Positions 12,650 to 23,941 of a DNA stretch of 64,000 nt are shown piece after piece. The notes below the pieces were generated by a model that did no database searches, was not told the DNA's origin, and saw only the letters and a list, made by a program, of their open reading frames with translations. The stretch comes from Thinopyrum elongatum (taxonomy: Eukaryota; Streptophyta; Magnoliopsida; Poales; Poaceae). Both the position numbers and the translations under genes were made by a program. The stretch is from contig CM022302.1 in the NCBI GenBank assembly GCA_011799875.1, positions 524,038,228 to 524,102,227 of the forward strand, given 5' to 3'. Every line of letters begins with the position of its first letter. The first letter of the stretch is position 1.

Positions 12650-14065
12650 CTAGGTATTGTCATCTTTGGTATGCAATCCATAGGTAGCTCTCATAATAGA
12701 TTCATATGGAAAATTAATTTTCTTTCTAGTAAAGTGTTCCATGCCCTTCCTTAACGGAAATTGAAATCTAATGTTTCCTTCTTTCATATCAATAATTGCA
12801 CCAATCGTTCTAAGGAAAGCTCTACCAAGAATAATAGGACATGTAGGATTGCAATCTATATCAAGAACAATGAAATCTACGGGCACATAATTCCTATTTG
12901 CAACAATAAGAATATCATTAATCCTTCCCATAGGTTTCTTAATAGTGGAATCCGCAAGATGCAAATTTAAAGAACAATCATCAAATTCACGGAAACCTAA
13001 CGCATCACATAAAGTTTTTGGAATCGTGGAAACGCTAGCACCCAAATCACACAAAGCATGGCACTTATAATCTTTAATCTTAATCTTAATAGTAGGTTCC
13101 CACATATCATAAAGTTTTCTAGGAATAGAAACTTCCAATTCAAGCTTTTCTTCATAAGATTTCATCATAGCATCAACGATATGTTTAGTAAGAGCTTTAT
13201 TTTGATTATAAGCATGAGGCGAATTCAACATGGATTGCAACAAGGAAATACAATCTATCAAAGAACAATTATCATAATTAAATTCCTTGAAGTCCAAAAG
13301 AGTGTGTTCATCGCTACTTAAAGTTTTGACCTCTCCAATCCCACTTTTATCAATTTTTGCATCAAGATATATAAACTCCAAATTATTGGGACGCCTTTTA
13401 ACTAAAGTTGACTCATCTCCAGTCCCATCTTTATCAACATTTATATTAGAAAACAAATATTCAATAGGAGTCGCATCAATCACTTTAAGATCTTCGTCAT
13501 TATTTTCACAAAAACTAGAAGAACACGCTTTTACAAACCAATCTCGCTTAGCACGCATCTTAGCGGTTCTTTCTTTGCACTCATCAATGGAAATTCTCAT
13601 AGCTTTCAGAGATTCATTAATATCATGCTTGGGTAGAATAAATCTAATTTTCAAAGAATCAATCTCAAGAGAAATTCTATCCACGTTCCTAGCCAAATCA
13701 TCAATCTTAAGCAATTTTTCTTCAACCAAAGCATTGAAATTCTTTTGAGAACTAATAAATTCTTTAATATTGTTCTCAAGATCAGAGGGTATCTTATTAT
13801 AATTTCCATAGGAATTGTTGTAGGAATTACCATAATTATTAGAGTGATTACTAGGAAATGGCCTAGGATTAAAATTACCTCTATACGCGTTATTGCCAAA
13901 ATTGTTCCTACCAACAAAATTCACATCCATAGATTCATTATTATTCTCAATCAAAGTATACAAAGGCATATCATTAGGATCAATAGGAGCACTCTTTCTA
14001 GAAAACAATTTCATAAGTTCATCCATCTTTCCACTCAAAACATTAATCTCTTCAATCGCATGCAC
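12650..14065 (-). pseudogene. Gag C-terminal part plus aspartic protease (Gypsy-2)
   Basis: A 471-codon frame. The first third is an asparagine- and glycine-rich stretch (RNNFGNNAYRGNFNPR) of the kind found after the gag core. The last part is a retropepsin-like protease: ALCDLGASVSTIP carries the D-L/S-G-A active-site signature, and CPIILGRAFLRTIGA matches the conserved flap-distal I-I/L-G-R motif. The frame then stops at 12650 with no reverse transcriptase following. It lies one frame away from the upstream gag frame (14052-14735), with which it overlaps by 14 bases, so a frameshift joins or separates them. A programmed shift is possible, but the odd residues just before the break (RSSTSKKSACD) look like random drift, so I call it a mutation. 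Length of a typical pol-containing polyprotein is more than twice this. Confidence 0.75.
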
Positions 14066-14735
14066 TTTTTTTACTAGTAGAAGATCTTTCGGTATGCCAT
14101 TGAGAATAATTAACCATAATATTATCTAGAAGTTTAGTAGCTTCTCCTAAAGTAATTTCCATAAAAGTACCTCCCGCGGCCGAATCTAAAAGATTTCTAG
14201 AAGCAAAATTCAATCCGGCATGAAAAAATTGTATGATCATCCACAAATTTAAACCATGAGTAGGGCAATTTCGTATCATCAATTTCATCCTCTCCTCAGA
14301 TTGTGCAACATGTTCATGATCAAGTTGATTAAAACTCATAATGTCGTTCCTAAGGGAGATGATCTTAGCGGGAGGAAAATACTTGGAAATAAAAGCATCT
14401 TTACACTTATTCCATGAATCAATACTATTTTTAGGCAAAGATGAAAACCAAGTTTTAGCACGATCTCGTAGTGAGAACGGAAATAGCTTCAATTTAATAA
14501 TATCATTATCAACATCTTTCTTCTTTTGCATATCACACAACTCAACGAAATTATTTAGACGGGATGCGGCATCTTCACTAGGAAGGCCGGAAAATTCATC
14601 TTTCATAACAACATTCAGCAAAGCGGCAATAATTTCATAAGATTCCGCACTAGTGGCGGGAGCAATCGGAGTACTAATAAGATCATTATTATTAGTATTG
14701 GAAAAGTCACACAACTTGGTATTCTCTTGAGTCAT
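14052..14735 (-). pseudogene. Gag core (retrotrans_gag) of Gypsy-2
   Basis: A 227-codon frame starting MTQENTKLCDFSNTNNND. The segment SLRDRAKTWFSSLPKNSI followed by W..CKDAFISKYFPPAK is the hallmark of the plant Gypsy gag core, which builds the cytoplasmic particle and binds element RNA. HEHVAQSEERMKLMIRNCPTHG and FFHAGLNFASRNLLDSAAGG continue it. The start lies about 210 bases after the primer binding site, as expected for a leader. The frame ends in the wrong phase relative to the protease frame. Translation of a full gag-protease protein therefore needs a frameshift, and this copy is probably inactive. Confidence 0.8.
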
Positions 14736-14944
14736 CGTGACAAAGCAAGCAATCTAACACACGAGCAAACAAAAAGCAAATGAAAAGACGAACGGAAAAA
14801 GGGCGAATAAAAAGGCAAATCTTTTTGTGTTTTTCTGAAAACGTTTTAGAAGTGGGGGAGAGGAAAACGAGAGGCAAATGGGAAATAATGTAATGCAAGA
14901 GATGAGAGTTTATGATGGGTACTTGGTAGGCTTGACGTAGATCT

Positions 14945-14961
14945 CCCCGGCAACGGCGCCA
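14945..14961 (-). other. Gypsy-2 primer binding site (tRNA-Asp type)
   Basis: Minus strand TGGCGCCGTTGCCGGGG, identical to the Gypsy-1 site, 11 bases from the LTR end at 14973. Confidence 0.85.
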
Positions 14962-14972
14962 GAAACTCTTTC

Positions 14973-15070
14973 TGCTACTTCTTGAGCTTGCGTTGGTTTT
15001 TCCCTTGAAGGGGAAAGGGTAATGCAGCACAGTAGAGATAAGTATTTCCCTCACTTAAGAACCAAGGTAT
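14973..15070 (-). repeat. Gypsy-2 5' LTR, downstream fragment
   Basis: The 98 bp between the primer binding site and the Gypsy-3 insertion; it continues at 22468 after removal of Gypsy-3 and one copy of GGTAT (15066-15070). Confidence 0.85.
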
Positions 15071-16562
15071 TGATACGTCTCCATCATATCTATAATTTTT
15101 GATTGTTTCATGCCAATATTATACAACTTTCACATACTTTTGGCAACATTTTATATGATTTATTGGACTAACCTATTGATCTAGTGCCCAGTGCCAGTTC
15201 CTGTTTTTTGCATGTTTTTTCTTTCACAGAAAATCCATATCAAATAAAGTCCAAACGCGATAAAAATTTACGGAGAATTATTTTGGAATATATGAGATTT
15301 TTGGGACTTGGAATCAATGCAAACGGGGGCCCACAGCCCCCACAAGACACCAGGGCGCGCCCAAGGGGCCAAGCGCGCCCTGGTGGGTTGTGCCCTCCTC
15401 AGATGTCGGTTGGGTCTCTACTTTGGGCGCAAGGAAGCATATATCCGGAAAAAAATCGTGTTAAAATTTCAGCACAATCAGAGTTACGGATCTACCAGAA
15501 TATAAGAAACGGTTTTCGGCCAGATCTGGGGAACGCGAAACAGAAGAGAACAGAGAGGGAGATCCAATCTTGGAGGGGCTCCCGCCCCTCCGCCTCCATG
15601 GAGGCCATGGACCAGAGGGGGAACTCTCCTCCCATCTAGGGGGGAGGCTAAGGAAGAAGAAGAAGGAGGGGGGCTCTCTCCCCCTCTCTCCCGGTGGCGC
15701 CGGAGTGTCGCCGGGGCTAGGATCGTGACGGCGATCTACATCAACAATCTTGCTACTGTCAACACCAACTCTCTCCCCCTCTAAGCAGCGGTGTAACACC
15801 CCTTCTCCCCACTGTAATCTCTACTTAAACATGGTGCTCAACTCCATATATTATTTCCCAATGATATTTGGCTATCCTATGATGTTTGAGTAGATTCGTT
15901 TTGTCCTGTGGGTTAATCTTGATCTTGGTTGGTATGATTGTATATTTTAGTTATGGTGCTGTCCTACGGTGCCCTCCATCTAGCGCAAACGTGAGGGGCC
16001 CCTCGCTTTAGGGTGTTGCAATACGTTCATGATTCGCTTATGGTGGGTTGCGAGAGTGACAGAAGCTTAAACCCGAGTAAGTGGGTTGTTGCGTATGGGA
16101 TAAAGAGGACTTGATACTTAATGCTATGGTTGGGTTTCACGACCTTAATGATCTTTAGTAGTTGCGGATGCTTGCTAGAGTTACAATCATAATTGCATAT
16201 GATCCAAGTAGAGAATGTATGTTAGCTCATTCCTCTCCCTCATGTAAAATTTCAAGAATGATTACCGGTACTTGTTATCGATTGCCTAGGGACAAATGAC
16301 TTTCTTGTTGACAAAAGCTATCCACTTTTATTGTCTCGCAATTTATTCGTAGTTTTATTCTCGCAAAGTACTCGTAGTTTTATTCTTGCAAAATAGTTTC
16401 ATACTTGTTTTAGGTAAAGCAAACGTCAAGTGTGCGTAGAGTTGTATCGGTGGTCGATAGAACTTGAGGGAATATTTGTTCTGCCTTTAGCTCCTCGTTG
16501 GGTTCGACACTCTTATTTATCGAAGAAGGCTACAAACGATCCCCTATACTTGTGGGTTATCA
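15071..16562 (+). repeat. Gypsy-3 5' LTR
   Basis: 1492 bp, TGATACGTCTCC ... GGGTTATCA, followed by an 11-base spacer and the primer binding site. Confidence 0.92.
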
Positions 16563-16573
16563 AGACCTTTTTC

Positions 16574-16590
16574 TGGCGCCGTTGCCGGGG
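16574..16590 (+). other. Gypsy-3 primer binding site (tRNA-Asp type)
   Basis: TGGCGCCGTTGCCGGGG, complementary to the 3' end of tRNA-Asp(GTC). Confidence 0.88.
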
Positions 16591-16686
16591 AGCAATAGCG
16601 TGGGGTGAATATTCTCATGTGTGCTTGTTTTCTTTATCACTAAGTAGTTTTTATTTTCTGTTCTAAGTTGTTCTCTATCTTTAGTT

Positions 16687-18036
16687 ATGGATATGGAACA
16701 TGAAACACCAAAAAAATTAGTGGTACTTGCTACTCATGGAGATGGGGAACCTCCTAAAACCCTCGATGCTCGTTATGTGAAAAATATTATGCACTACTTT
16801 GATAATCCTGAGAAAACCCCATTCAACTTGATAATGGGAGACACGTTGGATGAACGTGAATACTTTAGGGATTATCGCTTGACAAAAAAGGGAAACTATT
16901 ATGGGATCAAATTGATATGTTGCATTGGTATGCTTGGAATTTATGCCAGAGATATGATTATACTTGTTGCTCTAGGATGAACGCTCCACACCTTCCCTTT
17001 TCATGCAAATTTAATGATAATGAAACCTTGGCTTCTTATGCCAATGGTAGATATGATTATTATGATGTGGAACGAATAGAAGAATTTGTTGCTTTTAAGG
17101 GTGCTTATGAAATTGAATCTTTGTTTTTAAAGTATGAAGCTTTTGATGATGATGTTTATAGACCTGAAATTTTTTCCATCCTTAAATACTGCTATGATAA
17201 TTACAAATACAATTCCGATATTGATATATTTATTGAGAAAGTCTCCTCTATCCAAGAAGAGACTAATATTTTGCAGGGGTCTATGGAAGAAAGGAATTGA
17301 TGAAACTGTGAGCTCATTGGATGAAAAAGATGATGAGGAGAGCGAAGAACAAAAGGAGGAATAGCGGATTAGCTACCCGTGCCCACCTTCTAATGAGAGT
17401 AACTCTTCAACTCATGCACTATTTAATTTCCCTCCACGCTTACCGAAGGATGAATGCTGTGACAATTGCTATGATCCCGTTGATTCTTTTGAAATATCCC
17501 TTTTTCATGAACTTGATGCTTGCTATGCTTGTGGCCAAGATGCCAATATGAATTATGCTTATGGATATGAACTTGCTATAGTTCCTTATGTTAAGAATGA
17601 AATTGTTGCTATTGCACCCACACATGATAGTCCTATTATCTTTTTGAATTCTTCAAACTACACTATATCAGAGAAGTTTGCTCTTATTAAGGATTATATT
17701 GATGGGTTGCGTTTTGCTACTACACATGATGATTTTGATGAATATAATATGCATGTGCTTGCTGCTCCTACTTGCAATTATTATGAGAGAGGAACTATAT
17801 CTCCACCTCTTTATGTCTTCAACACAATAAAATTGCAAGAAACTGCTTATGCTATGCATTGGCCTTTAATTGATGTGCATGAATTGTTCTTTTATGACAT
17901 GCCGATGCATAGGAAGAGAGTTAGACTTCGTCATTGCATGATATATGTTGCTTTGTGCTCACTACTAAATGCCAAATCATTGTTAATTAAAATTGGCTTT
18001 GATATACCTTGGGATCCAGGTGGATTCATTACTTGA
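16687..18036 (+). pseudogene. Uncharacterised ORF of Gypsy-3, frameshifted
   Basis: Starting MDMEHETPKKLVVLATHG about 95 bases after the primer binding site, the frame shifts near 16905, continues in another phase (LHWYAWNLCQRYDYTCCSRM...) to about 17290, then returns to the first phase. After an in-frame TAG at 17362-17364 it stays open to 18036, ending DIPWDPGGFIT. An intact ancestor would be about 450 residues. Paired cysteines (ECCDNCYDPVD and DACYACGQD, near 17455-17545) resemble a zinc-binding module but do not match the retroviral CCHC knuckle. An acidic run (DEKDDEESEEQKEE) precedes it. I do not recognise the family. It sits at the gag position and may encode an RNA-binding or packaging protein, which is a guess. 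Confidence 0.6.
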
Positions 18037-20985
18037 GCACTTTATGCCTAGCTTAATGGCTTTAAAGAAAGCGTTGCCAGGGAGACAACCCGGAATTTTT
18101 AGAGAGTCATTTATTTCTATTGAGTGCTTTTATAAAGTTTAAAAACAAAAAAAATATCGAGGGGAACTTAAAACTTCACAAAAAGAAAAGTGAAAGTGAG
18201 AGGGACGAGCATTGTGAAAGTGGGAGCTAGCCTTGAACTTTGTTCATGCCCATGGAAACTTTTTGAATCTTAATTACAGAAACTTTTCAACAAAAATAAT
18301 TATCCCCTTGTAAAATCCATTGTATTGTAAAATTATTGTGCCAAGATTTGCCTTTAGGATGACTATATTGCTTGTTGGTATGTGCGGTGCAAAAACAGAA
18401 ACTTTGGCTGTAGTGCGTGATTTTAAATTTTTTAATGGTATGTCAAAAGCTTCTGAAACTTCTTGCACAGTCTTTCTATACAAATTTTTTATTTTTTCCT
18501 AATTTTTCAGAATTTTTGGAGTAACAGAAGTATGGTAGGTGTTCAGATTGCTACAGACTGTCCTGTTTAAGACAGATTTTGTTTTTGATGCATTGTTTTG
18601 CTTGTTTTGATGAAACTATCGATTCTATCGGTGGTATAAGACATGGAAAAGTTATATTACAGTAGATACAATGCAAAAGCAAAATATGAATTGGTTTGCA
18701 ACAGTACTTAGAGTAGTGATTTGCATTATTATACTAACGGATCTTATCGAGCTTTCTGTTGAGTTTTGTGTGGATGAAGTGATCAAAGATCGAGGAGGTC
18801 TCGATATGAGGAGAAGGAGGAGAGGCAAGAGCTCAAGCTTGGAGATGCCCAAGGCACCCCAAGTAAATATTCAAGGATACTCAAGCGTCTAAGCTTGGGG
18901 ATGCCCTGGAAGGCATCCCATCTTTCTTCAACAAGTATCGGTATGTTTTCGTCTTCGTTTCGTTCATGTGATATGTGTGAATCTTGGAGCGTCTTTGGTG
19001 TTTATTTTTAATTTTTTTATTTTATGCACCGTGCTGGTATGATATAGTCCATGGTCTATTTATAGAATGCTCATTGCACTTCACTTATATCTTTTGAGTG
19101 TGGCTTTATAGAATGCTTCATGTGCTTCACTTATATCATTTGAAGTTTGGATTGCCTGTTTCTCTTCACATAGAAAACCGTTATTTGAAGAATGCTCTTT
19201 TGCTTCACTTATACTTATTAGAGCATGGACTTTTGTAGAAAGAATTAAACTCTCATGCTCCACTTATATCTATTTAGAGAGTCAACAGGAATTGGTCAAT
19301 TGCATGGTTAGTCATAAAATCCTACATAAAACTTGTGGATCACTGAATATGATGTGTTTGAGTCCTTGCAATAGTTTTGCGATATAGAGATGGAATATGT
19401 GGGAGGTACTAGTAAACAGTTGTGGTTAGTAAGAATATTGGTGTTAAGGTTTGTGATTCCCGAAGCATGCACGTATAGTCTCTCGTTATGCTATGAAGTT
19501 GGAGCATGATTTATTATTGATTATCTTCCTTATGAGTGGCAGTCGGGGACGAGCGATGGTCTTTTCCTACCAATCTATCCCCTAGGGGCATGCGTAGTAG
19601 TACTTTGCTTCGAGGGCTAATAAACTTTTGCAATAAGTATATGAGTTCTTTATGACTAATGTGAGTCCATGGATTATACGCACTCTTACCTTTCCGCAAT
19701 TTGCTAGCCTCTACGGTACCGTGCATTGCCCTTTCTCACCTCGAGATGTGGTGCAAACTTCGCTGGTGCATCCAAACCCCGTGATATGATATGCTCTATC
19801 ACACATAAGCCTTATTATATCTTCCTCAAAACAGCCACCATACCTACCTATTATGGCCTTTCCATAGCCATTCCGAGATATATTGCCATGCAACATCCAC
19901 TGCTTCCGTTTTGATGACTTGAGCATTCATTGTCATATTGCTTTGCATGATCGTAAGATAGCTAGCATGATATTTCCATGGCTTGTCCGTTTTTTGATAT
20001 CGTTGTTATGCTAGATCATTGCACATCCTGGTACACTGCCAGAGGCATTCATATAGAGTCATACTTTATTATAGGTATCGAGTTGTAATTTTTATTTCTT
20101 TTGAGTTATAAGTAAATAGAAGTGTGATGATCATCATTATTCAGTTTTAGAGCATTGCCCAGTGAGGAAAGGATGATGGAGACTATGATTCCCCCACAAG
20201 TCGGGATGAGACTCCGGACAATGAGAGAGAGAAAAAAGAGAAGAAAAAAAAGAAAAAAATACAAAGAGAAAAGGGGCATGCTAGTTCCACACTTGTGCTT
20301 CAAAGTAGCACCATGTTTTTCATATGGAGAGTCTCCAATGTTGTCACTTCCATATACTAGTGGGAATTTTTCATTATAGAGTTAGATGCACGCCCACTTA
20401 GTTTTCATGTTGAGCTTTCATACACTTATAGCTCTTAGTGCATTTGTTGCATGGCAATCCCTACTCCTCGCATTGATATCGATTGATGGGCATCTCCATA
20501 GCCCGTTGGTTAGCCGCGTCGATGTGAGACTTTCTTACCTTTTTGTCTTCTCTATATTTACCCCTATTATCATACTCTATTCCACCCGTAGTGCTATATC
20601 CATGGCTTGCGCTCATGTATTGCGTGAGGGTTAAAAAAGCGGAAGCGCATTAAAAAGTATGAACCAATTGCTCGGCTTGTCATCGGGGTTGTGCATGATA
20701 AATACTTTGTGTTAAGAAGATAGAGCATGACAAGACTATATGATTTTGTAGCGATAACTTTCTTTAGCATTGATCTTTTGAAAGACATGATTGTTTGTTG
20801 GGATGCCTGAGTATTGATGTCTTTATGTCAAATTATAGACTATTGCTTTGAATCACGTATGTCTTAATATTCATGCCATGATTAGATATATGATCAAGAT
20901 TATGCTAGGTAGCATTCCACATCAAAAATTACCTTTTTTATCATTTACCTGCTCGAGGACGAGCAGGAATTAAGCATGGGGATGC
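18037..20985 (+). other. Gypsy-3 non-coding 3' region and polypurine tract
   Basis: No credible gene. CAAGCTTGGAGATGCC (about 18835) and TAAGCTTGGGGATGCC (about 18891) resemble the true tract AATTAAGCATGGGGATGC, which ends at 20985 just before the 3' LTR. Segments at 20386-20620 are homologous to the minus strand of 1464-1680 in Gypsy-1. Confidence 0.75.
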
Positions 20986-22462
20986 TGATACGTCTTCGTC
21001 GTATCTATAATTTTTTATTGTTTCATGCCAATATTATACAACTTTCACATACTTTTGGCAACATTTTATATGATTTATTGGACTAACCTATTGATCCAGT
21101 GCCCAGTGCCAATTCCTGTTTTTTGCATGTTTTTGTTTCACAAAAAATCCATATCAAACGAAGTCCAAACGTGATAAAAATTTATGAAATATATGTGATT
21201 TTTGGGACTTGGAATCAACGCAAACGGGGGCCCACCGCCCCCACAAGACACCAGGGCACGCCCCAGGGGCCAGGCGCGCCCTGGTGGGTTGTGCCCTCCT
21301 CGGATGTCGGTTGGGTCTCTACTTCGGGCGCAAGGAAGCTTATATCTGGAAAAAAATCGTGTTAAAATTTCAGCGCAATCGGGGTTACGGATCTCCCGGA
21401 ATATAAGAAACGGTTTTCGGCCAGATCTGGGGAACGCGAAACAGAAGAGAACAAAGAGGGAGATCCAATCTCGGAGGGGCTCCCACCCCTCCGCCACCAT
21501 GGAGGCCATGGACCAGAGGGGGAACTCTCCTCCCATCTAGGGGGGAGGCCAAGGAAGAAGAAGAAGGAGGGGGGCTCTCTCCCCCTCTCTCCCGGTGGCG
21601 CCGGAGTGCCGCCGGGGCTAGGATCGTGACGGCGATCTACATCAACAATTTTGCTACCATCAACACCAACTCTCTCCCCCTCTATGCAGCAGTGTAACAC
21701 CCGTTCTCCCCACTGTAATTCTACTTAAACATGGTGCTCAACTCCATATATTATTTCCCAGTGATATTTGGCTATCCTATGATGTTTGAGTAGATTCGTT
21801 TTGTCCTGTGGGTTAATCGTGATCTTGGTTGGTATGATTGTATATTTTATTTATGGAGCTGTCCTATGGTGCCCTCCGTCTCGCGCAAACATGAGGGGCC
21901 CTCGCTATAGGGTGTTGCAATACATTCATGATTCGCTTATGGTGGGTTGCGAGAGTGATAGAAGCTTAAACCCGAGTAAGTGGGTTGTTGCGTATGGGAT
22001 AAAGAGGACTTGATACTTAATGCTATGGTTGGGCTTCACGACCTTAATGATCTTTAGTAGTTGCGGATGCTTGCTAGAGTTCCAATCATAAGTGCATATG
22101 ATCCAACTAGAGAAAGTATGTTAGCTCATGCCTCTCCCTCATGTAAAATTGCAAGAATGATTACCGGTACTTGTTATCGATTGCCTAGGGACAAATGACT
22201 TTCTTGTTGACATAAGCTATCCACTTTTATCGTCTCGCAATTTATTCATAGTTTTATTCTCGCAAAGTACTCATAGTTTTATTCTCACAAAATAGTTTCA
22301 TACTTGTTTTAGGTAAAGCAAACGTCAAGTGTGTGTAGAGTTGTATTGGTGGTCGATAGAACTTGAGGGAATATTTGTTCTACCTTTAGCTCCTCGTTGG
22401 GTTCGACACTCTTATTTATCGAAAAAGCTATAAATGATCCCCTATACTTGTGGGTTATTAGG
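20986..22462 (+). repeat. Gypsy-3 3' LTR
   Basis: 1477 bp. It ends GGGTTATTA, a C-to-T change relative to the 5' LTR end TTATCA, so the canonical terminal CA is lost in this copy although the GGTAT duplication directly follows. Confidence 0.9.
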
Positions 22463-22467
22463 TATCA

Positions 22468-23940
22468 ATCCAGTAGGAGAAACGCGCAAGTCCCCAATAG
22501 ATGCACCTACACAAACAATCAAACACTTGCACCAAACATGATAAAGGGGTTATCAATCCCTTCACGGTCACTTGCAAAGGTGAGATCTGATAGAGACGGA
22601 ATAAAACTAAACAAAAGATAAAATATTTTTGGGTTTTCTGGTTTATAGAACTGAAAATAAAAGATTGCAAAATAGTAGATCGGAAACAAATATGATGGAA
22701 AATAGACCCTGGGGCCATAGGTTTCACTAGAGGCTTCTCTCTTGAAGGCAAATAATACGGTGGGTGAACAAATTACTGTCAAGCAATTGATAGAAAAGCG
22801 CAAAGTTATGACGATATCCAAGGCAATGATTATGCATATAGGCATCACGTCCGTGTCAAGTAGACCGACTCCTGCCTGCATCTACTACTATTACTCCACA
22901 CATCGACCGCTATCCAGCATGCATCTAGAGTATTAAGTACATAAAGAACGGAGTAACGCCTTAAGTAAGATGATATTATGTAGAGGAATAAACTCAAGCA
23001 ATATGATGAAAACCCCATCTTTTTATCCTCGATGGCAACAATTCAATACGTGCCTCGCTACCCCTACTTTGTCACTGGGTGAAATCACGGAAGATTGAAC
23101 CCAAAGCTAAGCACCTCTCCCATTGCAAGAAAAACCAATCTAGTTGGCCAAACCAAACTGATAATTCAAAGAGAAATCCAAAGATATCAAATCATGCATA
23201 TAAGAATTCAGAGAAGATTCAAATAATATTCATAGATAAGCTGATCATAAATCCACAATTCATCGGATCTCGACAAACACACCGCAAATGAAGATTACAT
23301 AGGATAGAGCTCCAAGAACATCGAGGAGAACATGGTATTGAGAATCAAAGAGAGAGAAGAAGCCATCTAGCTACTAGCTATGGACCCGTAGGTCTGTGGT
23401 AAACTACTCACGCTTCATCGGAAGGGCAATAGGGTTGATGTAGATGCCCTCCGTGATCGAATCCCCCTCTGGCAAGATGCCGGAAAAGGCCCCAAGATGG
23501 GATCTCACGGGAACAGAAGGTTGCGGCGACGGAAAAGTATTTTTGTGGCTCCCTCTGAGGGTTCTAGAATATATGTGAATATATAGGACGAAGAGCTAGG
23601 TCAGGGAACTCCTGAGGGGGCCACAAGGCAGGGGGGCGCCCACCCTAGGGCGCGCCCTCCACCCTTGCCGCCGCCTCGTGTGTCTTCTGGCTTGGACTCC
23701 AATTCCTCTGGGTGTCTTCTGGTCCAAGAAAAATCATCGTAAAGTTTTATTCCGTTTGGTATTCCTTTTCTGTGAAACTCAAAAACAAGGAAAAAAATAG
23801 AAACTGGCACTGGGCTCTAGGTTAATAAGTTAGTCCCAAAAATAATATAAAATAGCATACTAATGCATATAAAACATCCAAAATAGATAATATAATAGCA
23901 TGGAACAATAAAAAAATATAGATACGTTGGAGACGTATCA
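22468..23940 (-). repeat. Gypsy-2 5' LTR, upstream fragment
   Basis: Continues the LTR from 15070 and terminates at GAGACGTATCA. With the 98-bp piece it totals about 1571 bp, close to the 1580 bp of Gypsy-1. Confidence 0.88.
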
Positions 23941-23941
23941 T

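Larger units (their letters stand above)
15071..22462 (+). mobile_element. Gypsy-3: complete non-autonomous Gypsy retrotransposon nested in Gypsy-2
   Basis: Plus strand, 7392 bp. The 5' LTR (15071-16562), primer binding site (16574-16590), a broken long frame (16687-18036), a non-coding 3' region, a polypurine tract (about 20970-20985) and the 3' LTR (20986-22462) are all present. It is flanked by the 5-bp duplication GGTAT at 15066-15070 and 22463-22467, and the Gypsy-2 LTR reads through when it is removed. There is no RT, RNase H or integrase. The first 400 or so LTR bases differ at about 20 positions between the two copies, mostly transitions, so this is an old insertion. The LTR start (TGATACGTC) and end (CTATACTTGTGGGTTATCA) are shared with the WHAM-like LTR at 33402-34788. 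Confidence 0.92.
8336..23940 (-). mobile_element. Gypsy-2: gag-protease-only Gypsy retrotransposon, interrupted by Gypsy-3
   Basis: Minus strand. The 5' LTR is split (22468-23940 plus 14973-15070) by Gypsy-3, the primer binding site is at 14945-14961, gag and protease frames lie at 12650-14735, the polypurine tract at 9811-9825 and the 3' LTR at 8336-9810. The LTR, leader and 3' region are the same family as Gypsy-1, but the coding region is different. There is no reverse transcriptase or integrase between the protease end at 12650 and the polypurine tract, so the element is non-autonomous. The 3' LTR lacks its last 98 or so bases because CACTA-2 begins there. The outer flank at 23941 is CACTA-1 coding sequence, so Gypsy-2 inserted into that transposon. 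Confidence 0.85.
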
